Positions 51,275 through 62,106 of a DNA stretch of 64,000 nucleotides are shown one piece after another (positions within the stretch are counted from its first letter, which is position 1; each line of letters opens with the position of its first letter). The notes under the pieces were generated by a model. It did not search any database, was not told where the DNA came from, and worked only from the letters and a program-made list of their open reading frames with translations. This stretch comes from Ryuthela nishihirai (taxonomy: Eukaryota > Arthropoda > Arachnida > Araneae > Heptathelidae): contig JAWZYU010000020.1 in assembly GCA_038380435.1 (NCBI GenBank), positions 38,844,307-38,908,306 on the forward strand, read 5' to 3'. A program made the translations under genes and the position numbers.

Positions 51275-52711
51275 AAACAACCCGTCTTTTCAAAATCCTT
51301 CTTTTCTTTCTTAATTCAGAGACACCTAAAACGGTCTCTCAATTAAATAAAAAACTAGAAATAATTTTTCTTAGAACGTGAGTAATATTCCAAACCTATT
51401 AGACATGAAAAGTAATTTCTCTATTAACGTTGATTACAAAGAGCAGAAAACAAGAGTTCATAGCTGACAAATTGCCCTTAGCAATGTAATCGTTGTCATT
51501 AGAAGCAAGCAATGAAGAATCCGAATCTTTTCTACAGTGGAAGCATACAATAAGACTCTTCTTGGCTTTCCGATTTAGCTCAGGGGGAGAAAAAAAAAGG
51601 CATTAAGAAGACGAATCTGTGTCACAGCTAAGAGGCATTTGAAATCACACTCTTCATCGCGTAAAAATAAGTGCATTAAACTATTCCGAGATACAAAAGA
51701 AGAAGATGGAGATGAAGATGGAGAGTGTGTGTTGAGTGGGAGTGAAATCGAGGCTCTCTGATTATTCGAATAAACGGTCGACATATTGCGTCCGGGGGGG
51801 GGGATATGAAATAAAGAGAGAAATGAAGATTGGTAAAAAAAAAGAGAGAAAAATTACAGAAATGGTTTGATGAGCTTCTAAAAGCGAGCTGCTTCCAATT
51901 TATTCTCTGCATGCATTCATTGTTAGAAGCTGCATAGATAAATCGCCATCTTTGTTCTGAGACTTGAGTTAGCGACGACTTCTTGTTTGTCCGTTCGTGC
52001 GTATGTCTCCTTAAAATGGAGGTGCTAATCTTTCAATTTAGCCGCCATTTCTGTTCTCCCTCCCCCCGTACTATACCCTACTTCTTTCTTTATTTCTTTC
52101 TCTGTCCTTTATTTATTTATTTCTTTTATTTTTTATTTTGCAATTCCTTGCGACTGGTATTTCTGTTAAATCACTTTAAATGATAGTAACAACGCAAAAC
52201 GAAGTGGGGAGGGGGAGAAGTTAAAATAAAATTGGAATACAAAAAGATTTGCAAGTCGCTAAAAAGTCAAATAAAAAAAGAGGAAAAATATCTCTTTTTC
52301 CATTGTTTTTTTTTTTTTTTTCTTAAAGGATACCGGAGACGGAAAGTTTAGGATTATCCTTGTAATTCGATGGCTACGATTTTGGAAAGTATTTTTTTTG
52401 CAACACGGCATCATAAATCAAGATAGGCAAAGAAAATAAAAAACAGAAAAAAATCCGACACGGCAACGTCGTTTTTTGCGTTTTCGGGGATTGTTTTGGA
52501 ATGCTGGAAAAGCTTAAATTTGAGAGTTTTCTGCCGCCGAAAGAAATGAAATGAATAATAAGAGACGATGGAAAAGAATAAAAAAGCGAAAATAAAAAAA
52601 AAATCCATACATATGTAAACGACATTTTAAAGAAACAAAAACGCAGCACAGACATATTTGCTTTTATTTGTTAAAAAAAAATCACGGTTTACACTGGAAA
52701 AGATTGTTCAG
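51275..52711. other. Unassigned AT-rich sequence with homopolymers
   Basis: G run near 51795, T run at 52305-52320, and a GATGGAGATGAAGATGGAGA stretch near 51705. No gene or known element. Confidence 0.45.
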
Positions 52712-53098
52712 TTTCGTTGGTTGTTTCATTTCTGAACCGTGCGTCTTTTGCACACAATGGACTAAACGGTCAAGCCACAAGGACCCTAAGGGCTCTAAGA
52801 GAAGGTTTGAGAGAGGAATCCACTATAAAGGTATTAGGAGACAGATGGTAGCATCTCTGTCAAGGCCATCCAGTTTGTTCTTTAGAGCACAAGGCATGTC
52901 GCTCTCACACGCTGAAAGCCACATCTTAACGTTGCATCAGAGGGACAGCTGTCTTCCAAAGCTGATCGTTGTCCCCTTTCTCACGAGGGCAAGGCGGAGA
53001 TTAGCTGAGATTAATCTCAACGCTGTCCCAGGTGGGACTCGAATCTGGGGACTGTAGATTGCGAGTCTGACGCGTTATCGACTGAATTAACTGCCGCC
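52712..53098 (-). mobile_element. SINE-A, diverged full-length copy
   Basis: TTGTTTCATTTCTGAACCGT, TTTGTTCTTTAGAGCACAAGG, TCTCAACGCTGTCCCAGG, GGGACTCGAATCTGGG, CGCGTTATCGACTGA. Confidence 0.85.
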
Positions 53099-53204
53099 TG
53101 ACTTTTTCAGTTGTTTAGGCTCCAGTAGTAGTGGTGGCGGAAAGTGGAAAAACTATGATCCTGCCCAGTTAATGCTTCTCTAATATTCATAGATCGTATG
53201 GAGA

Positions 53205-53958
53205 GGGGTCAATCTGTAGCACACCAGGCTCATAACCTTCTTCGAGCCCCATCTGGGCCAACGTTGAGATTTATCTCCGCAAAACTCTTTGCCCTTCTCT
53301 CAGTCAGTAGGGGGCGGGGGTGGCTCAGTCGGTAGCGCGCCAGGTTCGTAATCTGTAGTTCCCAGGTTCGAGTCCCAGCTGGGTCAGCGTTCAGATTTAT
53401 CTCCGCAAAATTCCACGGTCAGTAGGGAACACCGATGGGCTTGAAAAGGCCGCCGTCCGTCGGATGGGACGTTAAGCCGTGGCCCCGTGTGCGGGATAGC
53501 CATACCCTGTGCACGTTAAAGAACACGCTGGATGGCCTTGACGGGAGGCTACCATCTGTCTCCCAACAGCTGTTCCAGTGGGTCTCCTCCACCAACCTTC
53601 TCTGAGCCTTCGGGATCCATGTGACCTGCCCATTTAGCCCATGGTGTGCAAAAAAAGTGCCACTCAGAGGTAAAACAACCCAACCCAACTCAGTCAGTAA
53701 GAAACACCGATGGGTTGGAAAGGACGCTGCCCGTCGGATGGGACGTTAAGCGGTGGTCCCGTGTGCGGGAGAGTCACACCCTGTGCACGTTAAAGAACAT
53801 GCTGGATGGCGTTTCCGGGAGGCTACCATCTGTCTCTCAGCAGCTGTCCAGTTAATCACTTCCCTAAAGTCTTCTCTGAGTTCTCGGGGTTTTTGAGACA
53901 CGTCCGTTTAGCCCATTGTGCGAAAAAAAAATGTGCCGCTCAGTGGTAAAACAGCCAA
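53205..53958 (+). mobile_element. SINE-A, older copy split by SINE-A
   Basis: Left part 53205-53309 (head decayed, TGAGATTTATCTCCGCAAAA, CTCTCAGTCAGTA). Right part from 53689 (CTCAGTCAGTAAGAAACACC) to GTGGTAAAACAGCC. Confidence 0.9.
53310..53688 (+). mobile_element. SINE-A inserted into SINE-A, full length
   Basis: Young copy in the same orientation as its host. Perfect flanks CTCAGTCAGTA at 53299-53309 and 53689-53699. Slight deletion after CGCAAAATTCC. Confidence 0.95.
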
Positions 53959-54239
53959 TCAACCAACTTTGATCGCATGTAGGTTGATTGGTAGATGATT
54001 AATGCCTCTCTTTCTTTCTTTTCATCTCATATAACACAGATATAGAGACATTTTTTACATTTGTCCCGCAAAAGCTAATAGCTTATTTGCAGGGAATATA
54101 AATGAGCATTACTTTTCATACATAAAAAGTTACGACAGTAGTATACGCATAAAATATTTTGTCAATGTTTCATTTATTGAAATGGAACAATTCAAATTAT
54201 TTGATAATGAAATTGAGAACAAGAATTAAAACAAATTGT

Positions 54240-54443
54240 AAATAAATAAATAAACCGTCAAGCAGCTGCTTGCCACAGAGGTCTTGACAGGAGCCTGTCA
54301 GATTATATGCCATAGTAGAAGGTCTGAGAGGATGGCAGGACCTCAGCAGAAAAACGACACATACATCCATGCCTTATCCGGGGCTCGAACCCAGGTCCCT
54401 TAGATCAGTAACCAAGCGCGCTAACCACTCGGCCATGGGACGG
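54240..54443 (-). mobile_element. SINE-B, full length
   Basis: Minus strand: AAATAAATAAATAAACCGTC tail complement to CGGCCATGGGACGG head complement. Short flanks CAAATTGT at 54232-54239 and 54444-54451 are a probable 8-bp TSD. Confidence 0.9.
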
Positions 54444-54451
54444 CAAATTGT

Positions 54452-54767
54452 GCGGAGATAGAAATGAACATCACACAAAAATGAGCGCAAAAATTTTATA
54501 AACACAGGGTTTCTCAAGATTACTAATTAACAGACATTTTTAAAATAATTTTTAATATTTAACTTAATCTCACTAAAATTATTTAGATATACGATTTCTT
54601 TTGGTAAGTGGCTCAAGATCTCGATCACTTTATACTCGTTAAGATTTTTACCGTAATTATTAACTAAATTCGGGATGCGAAAACACTCATTGTCTCTGCC
54701 AGGATCGTAATTGCCGTGAGAGTCTAGGGTAACTCGACGACCCCTTTCATCACAATTCAGGAGTGAC
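54452..54767. other. Unassigned AT-rich sequence
   Basis: Nothing supported. Confidence 0.35.
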
Positions 54768-55533
54768 GGGGATTACGCAGTTGGTAGCGCGCCAGGCTTG
54801 CAATCTTCGGTTCCCAAGTTCGAGTCCTAACAGGACCTAGGTTGAGAATTTTCTCCGCCAATACACGTTCTGCCTTGGTCAGAAAGGGGACACAGATGGG
54901 CTTGATAAGGTCACCGTCTCTCTTACGGAATGTTTAGCTGGCGCCCAGTTGTACGAAAGCCATACCTTGTGTACTTTAAAGAACAAGCTGGATGATCTCG
55001 ACAGGAGGTTTCCATATGTCCCCAAAGAGCTGTTCAGTGGATAACCCCTCCCTAACCTTCTCTGAGCCCTTGGGGTCTTTATGATCTCGTTATATATCTC
55101 ATTGTGTGCAAAAGAAAGTGACGGTCAGAGGTTGGTTTACCTCTGAGTGGCACTTTTTTGCACACCATGGGCTAAATGGCCAGGTCACATGGACCCCGAA
55201 GGCTCAGAGAAGGTTGGGGGAGGGGACCCACTGGAACAGCTGTTGGGAGACAGATGGTAGCCTCCCGTCAAGGCCATCCAGCGTGTTCTTTAACGTGCAC
55301 AGGGTATGGCTCTCCCGCACACGGAGCCACGACTTAACGTCCCATCCGACGGACGGCGGCCTTTCCAAGCCCATCGGTGTCTCCTACTGACCGTGGGCAG
55401 GGCGGGGAATTTTGCGGAGAAAAATCTCAACGCTGACCCAGCTGGGACTCGAACCTGGGAACTGCAGATTACGAGCTTGGCGCGCTACCGATTGAGCCAC
55501 CCCCACTCCTACGGCCAGAGGTAAAACAACTCA
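54768..55533 (+). mobile_element. SINE-A, older copy split near its 3' end
   Basis: GCAGTTGGTAGCGCGCCAGG, GGTTCCCAAGTTCGAGTCC, CTTTAAAGAACAAGCTGG, then GTGACGGTCAGAGG. The last bases (ACGGCCAGAGGTAAAACAAC) resume at 55511 after the inner copy. Confidence 0.9.
55132..55510 (-). mobile_element. SINE-A inserted into SINE-A, opposite orientation
   Basis: Full-length minus-strand copy. Flanks ACGGTCAGAGG (55121-55131) and ACGGCCAGAGG (55511-55521) differ at one base; the target is the CGCTCAGAGG motif of the host 3' end. Confidence 0.95.
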
Positions 55534-57180
55534 ACGTATAATTTAGGAGACTCCCCTTAATGAAATCTGTAACTTTATAGTTGATAAACACAAGATGTTA
55601 ATTACTTTACTTGATCATTTAGTTTCTGATAGTTATCAGATTTACAAAGACTTGAAGAAGGAATTTGGCGGAAATGAAGCGAAATATCTGAGACCTTGGG
55701 TGAATAACACGGGACTGACACAATTAATTCAACTGACACAATCACTATGTTATTGCAGTTTCTGACAACTCTCTTTTCCTCTGCAATGAAAGACATTACA
55801 GGCAATGGACAGAAAATAGGAAACATCCTCATCTTATGTCAATGGAGAATGAAATTCGAGGCTCCTTAACTGATTAAATAAATTTTAATGGAAACATATG
55901 ACTGAAGATAAATATAAGATGTCAATTAAACTGTCTAAATTTCGATTTTGAACAATATCCTTTCAGTACTGAGAGAATTATAGAAGTTTCACTATTAAAT
56001 GACAGAGATATCAATCATAAAAATTCCCTTCAGAAGTTAATTAAAACTTAAAAAAGTATTGTTTCAAATTATTTAATAAAATAGGTGTATGCTTTAGAAT
56101 TTTGTACAAATAATTTTTCAATAATTGTCAGTTTTACACAGTTTTTTTAGTAAACTGTTGTCAAGTATTCGAACTTCCATAGTTCTTTAAACATCCAACG
56201 AATATTGTTGAAAATCGAGATTTAGATAGGCGAATAAGATTTAAATTTATCTAGTCCTATTTTCCTATAAAAAGCTTATCGTAGAAATTACGGGTCTTTG
56301 ATTTTGAATCTCCACTGATTGAACATGGGAATATTTCCAATTTTCTGTCCAGTATAAGTACGTTGTTCTCTGTCTTTCTTTCGGTTCAACACCTATTGAA
56401 GGACTTCCAGTTCTTTACCGTCAGTTTCAACTCTTATCTCGGGATGTTAAGAGACAGTTTCATTTTTTCTCTCACTAGTTTGATGTTGATATCGATAATG
56501 TTTGGTTCTGATGGGAAGTCACAAGAAAAGAAACTAATACAAAGGATACTCTAAGATAAATTTCTGAAATGTGTGGTGAAAGTTTCACAGCGTCATTTGT
56601 GTCACTAGATTTAAATTCTTGTGTCCTTTTTTTTCTGGGGAGATACTTCTAGAGCCAGGAATATCTTCAATCGACGCAGAATCGATTGAAGAATCAATTA
56701 TTCAGCTTCAAAAGCTACTTACGTTGACTTAAAGGCATTAATGGACTTCCGTTTCATTTCCCGGTATTCTCCGTGTTGTTATAGACTAGTGATATTCGAA
56801 CTATTTCCCTCAGGCCATTTTCAGTGGTTCTGCTAACCGCCCCGTATCAGGCACTAATTTGTAATAATAGTCAATAAAATCGGACATGAATTTGTATAAA
56901 TATTGTATGTTTCTAAACCAAGTTTACATTTTGGGAAAAAAATAAATTCATCTGAATATATTTTTACTATATAGGGGTTCCACGATAAATTACATAAGTC
57001 AAAAGAATTCCGGAATGCTTAGAGTTCGAAGACCACTGATATAGAAAAGGAGTACCAATTGGACACGTTTCAGATTCAACTGTAAAGTTCCCATGTGAGA
57101 CAATTATTTTCATAAACGATTTGTATATTTGATGTAAGCAGTTTTCATGCCATCAGAGCTCTAAGTGTCAGATGAACCAC
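55534..57180. other. Unassigned AT-rich sequence
   Basis: Longest stretch without a recognised repeat. Short open frames (55602-55832 -, 56363-56554 +) are unrecognised. A possible small hAT-like solo piece (AGGGGTTCC to GACCACTG) lies at about 56975-57040 but has no target duplication. Confidence 0.4.
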
Positions 57181-57182
57181 AT

Positions 57183-57219
57183 AACGATCAAAATTAACTT
57201 GATGTTAATTTTGATCGTT
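57183..57219. repeat. Perfect 16-bp-arm hairpin
   Basis: AACGATCAAAATTAAC at 57183-57198 and its exact reverse complement at 57204-57219, separated by five bases. Not followed by a clean T run. Confidence 0.85.
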
Positions 57220-57303
57220 CTAACCACATTAACACACTTAACATGTCTACTAACACCAGTTAACATGTCTACTAACCCATTAACACAGTGGTTTGAAAAA
57301 TGT

Positions 57304-58727
57304 TAATATATATATAAATAGAAATTTATATATATAAAAAAATAATAATTTTAATATATATATAATTATATAAACGATATAATTTTAATATATATAAATT
57401 AATAAAAAAAATAATAAATAATATATATATATATAAATATATAAATAGAAATTTATATATATAAAAAAATAGAATATGTATATAAATAGAAATAGAAAAT
57501 TCTATTTATATATATTTAAAGTTAAATATATATAAATAGAATCCTCATGCAGCCATGGGCTACGGAGGTCCAATCCGATTGTGTAATGTATTACAGTTCT
57601 CCAAATGTCTAACCAGACAGTGCAATTTAATTCTCCAAACACGTGTGTACTGAGCTACAGCTGCTGCATCTGGCTACTGTAGACCAATCTTAACGATGTC
57701 CAGTTTATTATTGTCTGCCCACCGCATCCTAGGTCTCCCCCTCTTTCTGAGGCCTTTAGGCACACTGTTCATAATCTATTCGCTAATATATAGTTATGCA
57801 TATGGGCAACATGGCCAAACCAACGCAGTCTCTCTCTGCACAATATGCTGCTCAAAGGAGATTGCTGACTCCTTTGCCTAATCTCATCATTACTTATAAA
57901 GTTGAACTACCTAATGCCTAAGATACTGTGTTAGCATCTAGTATCAAAAGCATAACGTTCCCTGTTATCTCGTTTAAAAAGGGTCCACGTTTCACTTCCA
58001 TAACTACCTCTAGAAATAGCCAAACTATTATACAGTCTAATTTTAGTCTTTAGTTTTAATTTTAGTCCTATTTCTCCACACTCTCCATAGATTCCTAAAA
58101 ATCCCAGCAGCAATCCCTATTCTTCTGTTAATCTCATGCCGTACATCACCAGTATCTGTTACATAGCTACCAAGATAATTAAACTGGAGCATCTGCTCAA
58201 GAGTACAACCATTCAGATTAAATGAAACACAGCCTGCCTGTCCAATTTTCATCACTTTAGTTTTCTCTCTGTTTATAACCAAATCTACCCTACTACCAGT
58301 CTCATCAACAGCTCGAATGAAAGAGTTCATCTCATTAGCATCATTTGCCAAAAGAGCCAAATCATCAGCATAATCTAAATCAGAAAATTTCAGATCTCTA
58401 GACCGTTTCAGCCCAAAATCTTTTCCTTACAATGAATTTAGCATAACATAATCAATAACGAAACTAAAGAGAAAAGGAGAAAAAATGAACTCTTGTCGAA
58501 CATCAGAAGCAATGCTAAACCAATCGCTACAGGCCTTACCAATTCTCACACATGATTCAGTGTTATTATAGACAGCTTTTATTAGGTTAATGATATGCCA
58601 TACGATTCATCAGTTATATGGTATGCAATACGATCTGACAATCAATCACAAATTTTCACGGTCAACAGAGTCAAAAGCCTTTTGAAAATCTACAAAGTGA
58701 CCAAACTCTAAACATTTTTGAAGAATC
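57304..58727 (-). pseudogene. RTE-type LINE, 5'-truncated, with 38-bp TSD
   Basis: Flanked by a 38-bp repeat (57266-57303 and 58728-58765, one mismatch). On the minus strand the 5' truncation is at 58727, inside the reverse-transcriptase domain. YADD is encoded near 58360-58375, then VINREKTKVMKIGQ, QFNYLGSYVTDTGD and YGSETWTL, down to the GCTGCATGAGG 3' end at about 57543. Beyond that, 57304-57540 is an AT-rich (TATATAAATA) tail where other copies have a GAT repeat. Several frameshifts and stops; inactive. Confidence 0.9.
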
Positions 58728-58918
58728 TGTCTACTAACCCATTAACACAGTGGTTTGCAAAATGTGCTATGAGACTTTGCGGAGAGGTGTGGTAGGGTTT
58801 TCTAGGAAAGTTTTATGGTGAAATTGCATTGATTACACTTCTCAAAATCCAGAGATCGATTGATTAGTTTCGTGCATTGCTTTTAGAAACAAAACCATTG
58901 CAACTACACCGGGGCGGG

Positions 58919-59298
58919 GATGGCTCAGCCGGTAGCGCGCCAGGCTCGTAATCTGCAGTTTCCAGGTTCGAGTCCCAGCTGGGTCAGCGTTGAGATTTAT
59001 CTCCGCAAAACTCCCCGCCCTGCCCACGGTCAGTAGGGGACACCGATGGGTTTGGAAAGGCCGCCGTCCGTCGGATGGGACGTTAAGCCGTGGCCCCGTG
59101 TGCGGGAGAGCCATACCCTGTGCACGTTAAAGAACACGCTGGATGGCCTTGACGGGAGGCTACCATCTGTCTCCCAACAGCTGTTCCAGTGGGTCCCCTC
59201 CCCCAACCTTCTCTGAGCCTTCGGGGTCCTTGTGACCTGGTCATTTAGCCCATGGTGTGCAAAAAAAGTGCCGCTCAGAGGTAAAACAACCCAACCCA
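58919..59298 (+). mobile_element. SINE-A, full length with 12-bp TSD
   Basis: Young plus-strand copy, GGGGCGGGGATGGCTCAGCC to a CAACCCAACCCA tail. Perfect flanks ATTGCAACTACA at 58907-58918 and 59299-59310. Confidence 0.97.
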
Positions 59299-59525
59299 AT
59301 TGCAACTACAAGATCGCTTCGTTCGATTAAAAGCTTTCTTCAATCATTGTATCTCTGGCACGATTTGAAGCTAGCATTACAAACAACGTAAACTGCACGT
59401 GGAAATGCTGACTGTCCAAGAACCAACGCTCTTTGACAGTTGGCAGTTTGCCACGAGTAGTTTGAGTTGTATTTTTATGCATGCCATGCCTCAATAATTG
59501 ACATTCCTTTCCATTGCTATCGTTG

Positions 59526-59827
59526 CGATTTATCTCCGCTAAACCCTACCTCTCCATCGATTAAAAATAGGACACCAATGGGCTTGGAAAGACAGGTGTC
59601 CATCGAATGGGACTTTAAGCCATGGTTCAGCGTGAAGGAGAGCCATACCGTGCACGTTAAAGAACACCCTGGATGACTTTGACGGGTGACTACCATATGT
59701 CTCCTAACAGCTTCCACCTAGTGAGTTCTCTTCCATCCATCTCTGAGCCCTCGGGGTCTTTGTAATCTGGCCCATTTAGCCCATTGTGTGCCAAAAAAGT
59801 GCCGCTAAGAGGTAAAACAACCCAATA
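59526..59827 (+). mobile_element. SINE-A, 5'-truncated
   Basis: From GCGATTTATCTCCGCTAAAC to GGTAAAACAACCC; no tRNA head. It sits near the right end of the hAT-like element. Confidence 0.85.
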
Positions 59828-59899
59828 TTTGAGGAGGGCGATGAATCTTTGCTACGCGGAGGAGCACCATTATAGAAAGTTTGGGAACCATTGGACACG

Positions 59900-61690
59900 G
59901 AAAAGCAATGGGAGATGTGATGGATGGGTTGCTCAGCAATTCTCAGTTGTTCAGCGATAGAACTTACGACATACTGTCAAGAGTGCCATGTGTATCAGGT
60001 ATCGTGGCTTCCGGAAGAGATGATATAGGCAAATAAATAGTTGGTGAATCAATGACGACAGATTAATAGAATAATATTAGTGTTGCTCCCGAATATTAGG
60101 TATCATGAAGTCCCATTCTAAAAAACGATGACAAAAAGAGTTCTATACGAAACTCTGTTATGTGAACATTTCTACAAAATTAAAACTAAGTATCTAGTAA
60201 TAAATAACTTATTTGTAAAGGAAAGTTCTCATATTGTGCTCATCTGCAACCAAACATTTCGAGGAGGGTTGGTGCCATTTTACGAAAGATAAAGGGAAAA
60301 TTGTATCAAGACCCTAATCTGCATTTTGCCCAATTGTTGAGCATTTCATAAATGATTGATTTGCGTACATTAAAAATATTACAGTCATCTCATTTCTTGA
60401 ACCTTCGTCAAGCGATTAGATAGTATGTCGGTTAACATGAGACCATGATTGATTGCTGAGCATTTTAATTAATGAAGTCGTTAATTTCATTGACAGGCAA
60501 GAAGTAACTTCATTTTCACCTTCCCTTAAGTTAAATCTCGGATGACCGTCGTGTAGGGAAATGAAATTCTTCCTCGTTAACCGAAGCCATGATTGATTCA
60601 TTAACTTTTCTAATAGGCGTTGGAAAAACAGGAGCTTTCGTTTAAAACCTTACTCGTTTACTGGCATAAAACAATTTATCACGATATTTTTCGTTGTCAC
60701 GTGTTGACTTTTAACGATGTTGCTGATGTAACAAACTAAAACTTTGACTCAATGACTTTAATCGTACAATTGAATCGTACAATTGAAAGGTTTGCAGCAA
60801 TAACGAATTCGCTCCACTTTCTGCCAATTTTGAGTAAACAACAAAAAAAAATACCATTTAAAATTCAATTTTTTTTTCAAACATGCTATAAATTAATAGA
60901 CAATTAATGTTGGTTGTAATAAACGTTTTGGTTGAATATTAAACCTATACTTCTTTTTGACTTCCCAAATATAAAACATGAATGTTGGAGCTGGTTGGAG
61001 GAGCAATTCGAGAATCCTCCTTTTTGCTGCAAGCCCATCAATTTCTAAAGAGTAAAAACGAGTTATTTGCAATTTTTCACTGCTTAGAGTATTTGTTGAA
61101 AACACTGTAACACTAGGGAATATTCTGAGTAAATCGATCATTGCTTTTTTAATAATAATAAGAAATTTAATTTTTTCTGCTCAGCGTTACGTTGATATAA
61201 GACACGTTACAATCGATAGGTTAAGATAAAAATCTTATCTATACGAGACTAAAAATAATATTATTTGCAATAACCCTACCATTGATTCACGAGTTTATTA
61301 CCAACCTGGAAAGTGTCATTAAGTCTCGCCTGCAGTTTAACTCTTTTTTTCAATTTCATTACGTGAACTCAAATACAATATTTCTTTTATTTGTAGGTGA
61401 TTAAATGTCTTGGGGGATTTGAAATTTTCATTAACGTTACTAGGATTATTAGTGTAACCAGAGGTACGATATTTTTGCTCTTTTGCTTTTCTGTACGAGT
61501 TTGTTTTTTGTTCGACGTTTACTTTATATGTTTGATTCATAATTTTGAAATATATTTTAAGTATACTAAAATCTCGATTTTCGGGGTCCGGTTTCACGAG
61601 CAGCAGCCAATTCGCCCAACATCAATTTTTTTTATCTGCTTTAGTTCAGTGAAAGCTCCAATTCGCTCTTAAATTTATTTTCCTTTTTAC
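59900..61690. other. Unassigned AT-rich sequence
   Basis: No repeat family or gene supported. Near 60765 a 15-bp phrase (AATCGTACAATTGA) is tandemly doubled. Confidence 0.4.
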
Positions 61691-61837
61691 TTTCTGCAAG
61701 TGAAACAAGTATTGTTCATAGAAAAAACATTAAGTTACCACAGCACTCTGCTAGTAAAAGGCAACAGGATGATTCTAACTCTTCACCACAACCACCTACT
61801 AGTAATTGGAAACAAAACCGTGAGAGAAGTTGCTGGT

Positions 61838-62000
61838 GAGAAAGTAGACACCAATGAAAAAGGAGACACTGATGAGAAAGTAGACACCAATGAAAAAGGA
61901 GACACTGATGAGAAAGGAGACACCGATGAGAAAAGAGACACCGATGAGAAAGGAGACACCGATGAGAAAGAAGACACCGATAAGAAAGGAGACACCGATG
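61838..62000. repeat. 18-bp minisatellite inside SINE-A
   Basis: About nine units of GAGAAAGGAGACACCGAT. The unit equals the SINE-A sequence around AAAGGGGACACCGATGGG, and the array runs directly into GGGTTTGGAAACGTCGCC of a SINE-A. The plus strand reads a DTDEKG repeat (open frame 61700-62074); the minus strand reads a Ser/Pro or Cys/Leu repeat. Both are judged repeat artefacts. Confidence 0.9.
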
Positions 62001-62106
62001 GGTTTGGAAACGTCGCCATCCGTCGGATGGGATGTTCAGCTTTTGTACAGGAGAGCCGATCCTGTACACTTTAAAGAAACACTGGATATCTTGACAGAAG
62101 GATACC
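61985..62106 (+). mobile_element. SINE-A fragment, cut by RTE
   Basis: GACACCGATGGGTTTGG, CATCCGTCGGATGGGATG, GTACACTTTAAAGAAACACTGG, then GATACCATC runs into the GAT-repeat tail (as ATC) of the minus-strand RTE. The 5' side is the 18-bp array. Confidence 0.85.

Larger units (their letters stand above)
57286..59893. mobile_element. hAT-like element, heavily nested
   Basis: Left end CAGTGGTTTGAAAAATGT (repeated at 58748 because of the LINE target duplication, there continuing TGCTATGAGACTTTGCGG). Right end inverted CAATGGTTCCCAAACTTTC with CTCCGCGTAGCAAAG. Terminal style fits hAT, but the outside 8-mers (CATTAACA, GACACGGA) do not match, so confidence is limited. Contains an RTE, two SINE-A copies and no transposase. 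Confidence 0.45.

Noticed and set aside
56975..57040. Short hAT-like solo element (AGGGGTTCC to GACCACTG)
   Set aside because: Only ~65 bp, poor inverted match and no 8-bp target duplication.
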